Part shown: piece after piece, positions 58,762 through 64,000 of the stretch
Numbering within the stretch: the stretch's first letter is position 1
Layout of the letters: every line of letters begins with the position of its first letter
Assembly: GCF_940670765.1 (NCBI RefSeq)
Contig: NZ_CALNVW010000043.1
Location: forward strand, 62,001-126,000
Source: Streptomyces sp. A 4/2
GTDB taxonomy: Bacteria; Actinomycetota; Actinomycetes; Streptomycetales; Streptomycetaceae
Direction: 5' to 3'
Length of the DNA stretch: 64,000 nucleotides
The notes under the pieces: generated by a model
The model's input: the letters and a program-made list of their open reading frames with translations, nothing else
Database searches by the model: none
What the model was told of the DNA's origin: nothing
Translations under genes and position numbers: made by a program

Positions 58762-61700
58762 TCATCGCCGCTGAGTCTGCCGGTCGAGGTGACCCTGCAC
58801 GGTGTTCCGTACCAGTACCAGGACCGTGTCCTCGCCTGCGGGTGGTATGCATACCGCGCGGTTGTAGTGCATGTGCAGGAGTGAAGGCAGGGGAGTGTGC
58901 TGCCCTTCCTCTGCGGTGATTCCCCGGCCGAGGTCGCTTATTACCTGTCCGTACCGAGCGAAGGCCTCGGCGCGGTTCGCCGCAGCAGAGGCCAGCGGGC
59001 CGGGACCGCAGAGTCGGGCCAGCGCCGGAGCGGGTGAGCCGGGGGAGAGGAGGCTGGGAGAGCCGTCGAGGAGTCGGTCAAGGAGCTTTTGCCGGTTGCG
59101 TACGGAGGCGGTCTGCGGGGTGCGCGGGTACCGGGCCAGCAGCCACGGTGCCCAGGGTTCCGGGCCGGCCGTCGCGCGGAGGGCATCGAGTTGGTTGACC
59201 GCGCACAGCACGACCGGGTCGCCGCTCAGCGATCCCTCGCGCAGCGCGGAGAGTTGTGCCACTACCAGTTCGCTGTCGGCCTGGAACGCCCTCTCGGCAG
59301 CCTTCAGTGCTCGGGGACCGCCGTAGCGGGCCGTCTCCGGTCGGTAGCTGTCCAGGACCACCCGCCCCAGGAGTCCGTCCGCGCGCAGACGCTCGGCCCA
59401 GGTGTGCAGCGCCGGAAGCACCTCGCGCGTCAACCGCTGGGGGCTGCCGTGGAACCGCACCCGCAGATGCGGATCGGGGTCGCCGTACCGCAGGAAGAAC
59501 CAGCGGTCCACGTGGTCACCTATGTGCGCGAGCAATTCCGGCAGGTGGACTCCGATCACCTCGTCGTGCCGTTCGTACGCGATGTACAGCTTGGCGTACA
59601 GCCAGGGGCCGCCCACGAGATGAGGCGACTCGACGAGCTGGGGGCGTAGCCGGCGGGGAGCGGTGGCGCCGGCCGGCCGGTGGGTGAACAGCGGGAAGAC
59701 CACCTCGTTCGCGTGCGCTCCCGCCGGGCCGGTCAGCCAGCCGTCTCCCGGGTCGGGGCCGGTCGGACCGGGCAGGAAGGGCGCCTCCTCCAGAGTCACC
59801 GGCAGCCCCCGGGCCGCTTCCTTACGTATCAGCTCCACGTGCGCGGCGCAGGTCAGGTCGGTTTCCACGCGCTGGTCGCCGGTGCCTAGCAGCACGCGTC
59901 GAGGCAGCCCCGACCGCTCGGCCCAGGCAGTGAAGTGCTGTGTCCAGAGGGCCGGTTCGGCAGTGGCGGGCGGAGAGAGCCTGGTGTCCAGCCGCCAGCG
60001 GGCAGCGGTCAGCACGGTCCGGCCGTAGCGGACGCGCGGTAGGAACGGGGCCGCCGACAGTGAGCCCCAGTCCCAGCTCTGCCACGGCCGGGCCCCGGTC
60101 ATGGGGATCTCACTGAGGAGACGGGCGAGGTTGGGGGCATGCCGTTCGAATTCCAGCATGTGGAAGGAGAGCGGTACGACCTCGCGGTCCCGGCTGAGTG
60201 AGACCAGCCGCAGACGCCGGTCGTCGGCCACCACTGCCAGGTCCGAGGGGACGAGGGTCAGCGGGTCGGCAGGGTCGGCGTACAGACCGACAGGCAGCCG
60301 GTGAGGCGTCCAGTGCGGCAGCCGGGTGATGTTCCCGCTGCGGAACGGGACCGGGCGGCAGTCCAGTTGGGCAGTCAGCTCCGGTGCGTACTGGGCGGCG
60401 GAGCGCCGCGCCACCTCGCGGAGGAGGTCACTTCTCGCGGGCCCCAGGGCGTGTGTGAAGCGGGCCGATGCCGCGCCCGCGAGGTCCGAGCCGGGCCCGG
60501 TGGTCAGCCACAGCCGGAAGTGACCGGCGTCCAGTTCGGCCGTGCCGCGTGCCAGCAGCCGGGCGGGGAAGTCCGTGGACCGTGGGGGGCCGACGGCTTG
60601 GCCGCCTTCGGGGGTGCGGTCGAGGCGGCGGAGCGACTCCGTATCCAGTTCCACCTCCTGTCGGCCGGAACGGACGGCGTCGAAGACGATGTCGGCGAGC
60701 AGCCGTACGCGCTCCGGGGCGTCCGGGCAGAGGAGGGAAGGCAGGTTCTGCCGCAGTACGGGCGGGTGCCGGTAGCCCTGGGGAGGCCCCAACCCGGTAT
60801 CCGGATCCAGGAGTTCGAGGACCGGAACCGCGACCTCGGTCCCGTACAGGTCCGTGAACGCCTCATGGAAGCGGCGCAGTTCCTGCGGGGGGCCGGGCGG
60901 GGAGAGCCGCCACAGGACTTCCGCCGCTTGCTCCGCTTCCCGCGCCACTTCTGCGGGCAGGAGGAGATCCGCATCGGCGGCCAGGTCCACGTGGACCGCT
61001 GTCGGTTCACCGGGCAGCAGCTCGGCCATCGCCCGCCGTGCGTGGTCGAGGGTGTGGAGTGCGGCACCGGGCGGGGCGGCGCCGTAATCGGCGAGCAACT
61101 GGTGTATCTCACGCAGCGCGGACAGCTCGGGTACGTCCGGCACGCCGTCGAGCCGGTCGAGCACCGCCGCGATCGGGTCTTCCTCGTGTGCGTCGGGACG
61201 CGCGTCTGTCAGCAGGAACTCCCGCCGCACCAGGGCGGTCAGTGCGGCATCCACGGCGTCCCGGGGAAAGGCCCTGGCCAGTTCCTCCCTCAACGTCCCC
61301 AGCAGAATGGGCCGCCGGGCCTCCCGAAGGGCCGATTCGGCCACGTCTGTACGCGGCAGCGCGAGCTCGAAGAACGTGCCGCTGCGCCCCCGCTCACCTC
61401 CCCGGGCCAGCCGGTCGGTCTGCAAGGACGCGACATGGCTCAGCACGAGCCGGTCGCCGCGGGAGGCGGCGAGTGAGTTGGTCACCACCGAGAGCCGGTC
61501 GGCCACCTCCGGGCGCTGCTCCCACAGGGAGACCAGAGTGAGCAGCCACTGCGCGTCCGGGCGCACCCCGCGGCGGTGGTCCTCGCCCACGTTCGCCCGT
61601 GCGCGCTCGCCCGGCGTGCCGATCCGGGCGAGCGCCACGGCCGCGAAAGTGCCGTACGGGGTGGAGCGCGAAGCCATCCGCAGCTGGTAGCCGACCACGG

Positions 61701-61977
61701 CACGCACGGCTTTGCGCAAGACGCCGAGCCCGGGGCGCGGGCCTGTGCGGAGGGAGTCGAGCCGCTGCCGCAGCGAAGGGCTGGCCAGGGTGATCGCCTC
61801 CAGGAGAGGCGCGTCGCGTGCGGCCACGGCCAGGTAGCCGGCCAGCCGGTCGCTCTCGTCCGGCGCGCCGTGCGCCACGGGCTCCCCGTAATGCCGCACC
61901 AGCTCCCGCGGGCGCACGGGCAGCCGGACGGTCACCGTGTCCGCACAGGAGAACAACGGCGGTTCTGCGGCAGGCAT
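58762..61977 (-). CDS. lanB: Full-length lantibiotic dehydratase (LanB)
   Basis: 1071 aa from an ATG with AGGAG 5 bases upstream. The N-terminal glutamylation domain (residues about 20-700; YQLRMASRSTPYGTFAAVAL, FPARLLARGTAELDAGHFR, FRSGNITRLPHW) matches Lant_dehydr_N. The C-terminal elimination domain (about 760-1060; WLYAKLYIAYERHDEVIGVH, WFFLRYGDPDPHLRVRFHGS, LDSYRPETARYGGPRALKAA) matches the SpaB_C/thiopeptide domain. A complete class I enzyme should dehydrate Ser/Thr in a precursor peptide using Glu-tRNA. No LanC cyclase is in view. It follows the MFS gene by 86 bases. Confidence 0.92.
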   Translation of the reverse strand: MPAAEPPLFSCADTVTVRLPVRPRELVRHYGEPVAHGAPDESDRLAGYLAVAARDAPLLEAITLASPSLRQRLDSLRTGPRPGLGVLRKAVRAVVGYQLRMASRSTPYGTFAAVALARIGTPGERARANVGEDHRRGVRPDAQWLLTLVSLWEQRPEVADRLSVVTNSLAASRGDRLVLSHVASLQTDRLARGGERGRSGTFFELALPRTDVAESALREARRPILLGTLREELARAFPRDAVDAALTALVRREFLLTDARPDAHEEDPIAAVLDRLDGVPDVPELSALREIHQLLADYGAAPPGAALHTLDHARRAMAELLPGEPTAVHVDLAADADLLLPAEVAREAEQAAEVLWRLSPPGPPQELRRFHEAFTDLYGTEVAVPVLELLDPDTGLGPPQGYRHPPVLRQNLPSLLCPDAPERVRLLADIVFDAVRSGRQEVELDTESLRRLDRTPEGGQAVGPPRSTDFPARLLARGTAELDAGHFRLWLTTGPGSDLAGAASARFTHALGPARSDLLREVARRSAAQYAPELTAQLDCRPVPFRSGNITRLPHWTPHRLPVGLYADPADPLTLVPSDLAVVADDRRLRLVSLSRDREVVPLSFHMLEFERHAPNLARLLSEIPMTGARPWQSWDWGSLSAAPFLPRVRYGRTVLTAARWRLDTRLSPPATAEPALWTQHFTAWAERSGLPRRVLLGTGDQRVETDLTCAAHVELIRKEAARGLPVTLEEAPFLPGPTGPDPGDGWLTGPAGAHANEVVFPLFTHRPAGATAPRRLRPQLVESPHLVGGPWLYAKLYIAYERHDEVIGVHLPELLAHIGDHVDRWFFLRYGDPDPHLRVRFHGSPQRLTREVLPALHTWAERLRADGLLGRVVLDSYRPETARYGGPRALKAAERAFQADSELVVAQLSALREGSLSGDPVVLCAVNQLDALRATAGPEPWAPWLLARYPRTPQTASVRNRQKLLDRLLDGSPSLLSPGSPAPALARLCGPGPLASAAANRAEAFARYGQVISDLGRGITAEEGQHTPLPSLLHMHYNRAVCIPPAGEDTVLVLVRNTVQGHLDRQTQRR

Positions 61978-61990
61978 GGCACTCCTCTGA

Positions 61991-62038
61991 CGGATGGATG
62001 CGGATAGACACGGATGGACAAGGATGGATACGGATGGG
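61991..62038. repeat. 10-bp tandem repeat in the LanB leader
   Basis: Four aligned 10-base units (CGGATGGATG, CGGATAGACA, CGGATGGACA, AGGATGGATA) and a partial fifth, between the MFS stop and the LanB ribosome site. Confidence 0.8.
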
Positions 62039-62063
62039 AAGCGGGTACGGGGAGAACGCCGTG

Positions 62064-63326
62064 TCACACGGCGCGCAGCGCGCTCCGCGCCCGGGGCCAG
62101 AGCAGCGGCCACGCGACGACGCAGCAGCCCACCGCACCCATGGCCAGCAAGGAGTCGTCCAGCCCGAGGGCGGCAGTCATGGGACCCGCGAGAACCATGC
62201 CCAGAGGCAGGGACGCGAAAGAGCCGAGGAAGTCCCAGGCGCTGACCCGGCCCAGCACCCCGGCGGGCACGCCACGCTGCAGCGCGGTGGACCACAGGAT
62301 GGCGAAGATCCCCTCCGCCGTGCCGAGAAGTCCGTACGCCAGCGTCACCTGCCACCACGAACCGTGCACCGCCATGGCGAGGCAGGGCAGGCAGAAGGCC
62401 GCCATCACGGCCGAGCACATCAGGACAGGGTGCTTCGGTGCCCAGCGCAGCATGAGCATGCCGCCCAGGACCGCGCCGACGCCCGCGCTGGTGAGGAACG
62501 CGGCGTACCCCCGTGCCCCCGAGTAGCCCTCCTGAGCGGCGAGCGGGGCCAGCACCTGCATGGGGCCGAGGGCCACCAGATTGAGCACGGCGGCCTGGAC
62601 GATGACCAGCAGGAGCCACCGCCGGCCGACGACTTCGGCCAGCCCTTCGCGCAGTTCGCGCCGGAATCCCTGTACCGGTGGGTGACGTGGGGCCGCGGCG
62701 CGGACCGGGATGCGGTACAGGAGAGCCGCGGCGAGGAAGAAGGACGCGGCATCGGCGGCGATCGCCTCCGCCGGACCGACCGCGGACGCACACCAGCCGG
62801 CGAGCGCCGGACCGACGATTACGCTCAGTGACATCCCGGTGCGCAGCCCGGCGTTGGCGCGCTGCAAGGCGTGCGGTGGGACGACGCGCGGCAGTATCGC
62901 CCGCGCGGCGGGCCCGGTCACCCCACTCGCGAGCCCGCGGAGGAACGACAGTGCGCCCAGCGCCCAGAGCATGCCCGTACCGGGCCCGGCGGCCAACAGG
63001 ACGAAGGTGACGGTCTGCACCGCGCCGCACGTCAGCTCGGCGCCGGCCATCAGGGAGCGGGGGTTCCAGCGGTCGGCCAGCCCACCCCCGGCCAGTACGC
63101 TCGTGAGCGTACCGACCACGGTGGGTGCGGTAGCGGCGGCGACCGTACCGGCCCCGGAGCCCGGAAGACCGGCCACCGCCAGAGCGAGCGCCACGGTGGT
63201 GAAGCAGTTCCCCACCGTCGAGACCCAGGTCGCCAGCGCCAGGCGGGCCAGAGGCCGGCGTGCCCCTGCGGGGATGCCGCCACGGTCCGCGGCCTTCGCC
63301 GACGGATCCAGGGAGGCACCGCTCAC
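62064..63326 (-). CDS. MFS transporter of the RiPP operon
   Basis: 420 aa from a GTG that overlaps the radical SAM stop (GTGA). About twelve helices; VLAGGGLADRWNPRSLMAGA is motif A (GG-x-LADRWxPR). RAILPRVVPPHALQRANAGL and GLLGTAEGIFAILWSTALQR fit the enterobactin-exporter/macrolide-efflux (MFS_3) subgroup. It probably exports the finished peptide or gives immunity. It lies between the radical SAM and LanB genes. Confidence 0.88.
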   Translation of the reverse strand: MSGASLDPSAKAADRGGIPAGARRPLARLALATWVSTVGNCFTTVALALAVAGLPGSGAGTVAAATAPTVVGTLTSVLAGGGLADRWNPRSLMAGAELTCGAVQTVTFVLLAAGPGTGMLWALGALSFLRGLASGVTGPAARAILPRVVPPHALQRANAGLRTGMSLSVIVGPALAGWCASAVGPAEAIAADAASFFLAAALLYRIPVRAAAPRHPPVQGFRRELREGLAEVVGRRWLLLVIVQAAVLNLVALGPMQVLAPLAAQEGYSGARGYAAFLTSAGVGAVLGGMLMLRWAPKHPVLMCSAVMAAFCLPCLAMAVHGSWWQVTLAYGLLGTAEGIFAILWSTALQRGVPAGVLGRVSAWDFLGSFASLPLGMVLAGPMTAALGLDDSLLAMGAVGCCVVAWPLLWPRARSALRAV

Positions 63327-64000
63327 CCCGAACCCAGCTTCCCCTTGAGGTACATCAGGTCCAGCAGTGAGGCGTCCACCTGGTCGCCGATCTGTGACTC
63401 GGCCCGCGCCGCGTCGGGGGTGAGCCGCACGTCGTAGTCGCAGGCGACCCAGCGTGGGGTGATGACCTCGTCGGGCAGGTAGCCGGAGCGGATGTGGCCG
63501 ACCTCCCACCCCTCCTTGCCCGCCGACTCCCAGCAGCTGTAGAGCGTGCCGTCGGCGTTGACCACGGCACCGGTCGCGCCGCTGCGCAGTGCGCAGTAGG
63601 GGCAGCGGGTGATCGGCTGGGGCAGCGGCACGGTGAACCCGTACGACAGCGCCCTGGCGTTCCAGCTCTTGCGCCGCTGCGCGAGCGCGGCGGTGGCCGC
63701 GGGGGCGTACTCGTAGCCGATGCCCACGTCGTCGACCGTGGCGAAGCTGATCGCACACCGCTCTGTGGGTGTCCGGGCAGCAAGGTCGTCGATGAGCGCG
63801 TCGATGCCCTCTATCGACGGGGTGGCGACATTGATGCGGAAGTGCCATCGCAGGCCGGTGGCCTCCGCGCTGCGTGAGACGTTGCGCACGATCCGGTCGT
63901 ACGTGCCACGGCCCATTCGGTTGACCCGGCTCACATCGTGGTGTTCCTGGTCGCCGTCAAAGGTGATCTGCACCCGGCCGAGGCCCAGTCCTTCGAGTGT
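63323..64000 (-). CDS. Radical SAM protein with SPASM-like C-terminus (5' end outside window)
   Basis: About 225 residues of the C-terminal side are in view; the CxxxCxxC cluster motif is beyond 64000. LGRVQITFDGDQEHHDVSRV and YDRIVRNVSR are late barrel strands of radical SAM enzymes. RCPYCALRSGATGAVVNADG then LYSCWESAGKEGWEVGHI, with a later ACDYD, are SPASM/twitch-type Cys ligands for an auxiliary Fe-S cluster. Such enzymes modify peptides (thioether, C-C bonds or epimerisation). GTGA overlap with the MFS gene. Confidence 0.82.
   Translation of the reverse strand, partial: TLEGLGLGRVQITFDGDQEHHDVSRVNRMGRGTYDRIVRNVSRSAEATGLRWHFRINVATPSIEGIDALIDDLAARTPTERCAISFATVDDVGIGYEYAPAATAALAQRRKSWNARALSYGFTVPLPQPITRCPYCALRSGATGAVVNADGTLYSCWESAGKEGWEVGHIRSGYLPDEVITPRWVACDYDVRLTPDAARAESQIGDQVDASLLDLMYLKGKLGSG

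Overview
The window looks like a piece of a Streptomyces (or close actinomycete) chromosome. GC is very high with G/C at third codon positions, and there are GTG and TTG starts, GTGA/ATGA stop-start overlaps, many secreted proteins, several TetR, LuxR and two-component regulators, and probable leaderless genes. No rRNA, tRNA or CRISPR array was seen. Short gene orders, frequent strand changes and at least ten gene relics (transposase ends, protein tyrosine phosphatase, LuxR tail, FAD monooxygenase, RNase, SDR, methyltransferase, Lgt) suggest an accessory chromosome arm rather than the core. That placement is inference.

Layout. 1-5.1 kb: an ABC-2 exporter operon ending in a secreted beta-propeller/phosphoesterase. 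5.2-18.4 kb: mixed single genes (DUF998, secreted PLD-like protein, methyltransferases, DUF1707, DUF1062, SDR, two VOC proteins, and a 59-aa ribbon-helix-helix protein coupled to one VOC gene). 18.4-20.4 kb: a NarL-type two-component system. 21.5-27.3 kb: a secreted protein, then an operon of a (5-formylfuran-3-yl)methyl phosphate synthase homologue, an aldehyde dehydrogenase, a zinc alcohol dehydrogenase and a 26-codon ORF, followed by a TIGR00027-type methyltransferase. 28.7-32.5 kb: a cobalamin riboswitch ahead of a four-gene binding protein/permease/ATPase/FhuF-like operon. 33-36 kb: a three-repeat beta-trefoil protein, a secreted RNase, a PPOX protein, and an HTH-Clp_N protein behind a promoter overlaid by two inverted repeats. 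36.4-41.9 kb: a DHA2 exporter, a second two-component system and a divergent ABC exporter. 42-50.5 kb: an orphan binding protein, DUF899, TetR, a zinc-knuckle protein, an FAD oxidoreductase, a VOC protein and a methyltransferase. 51-58.4 kb: mostly secreted proteins (GH5 glycosidase, S11 carboxypeptidase, small Cys-rich protein, S1 peptidase) plus a TetR/membrane-protein operon with two palindromic operators. 58.8-64 kb: a RiPP operon on the minus strand (radical SAM, cut by the window end; MFS; full-length LanB).

The best candidates for something new are the furan-type operon (22.9-26.2 kb) and the LanB plus radical-SAM operon at the right edge, whose precursor peptide should lie just beyond 64000. 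The most precisely readable regulatory elements are the leaderless promoter with twin CGTCAA-N7-TTGACG sites at 36123-36170 and the twin GGCTAACA-C-TGTTAGCC sites at 55084-55134. Product names rest on reading protein motifs by eye; no database search was possible.
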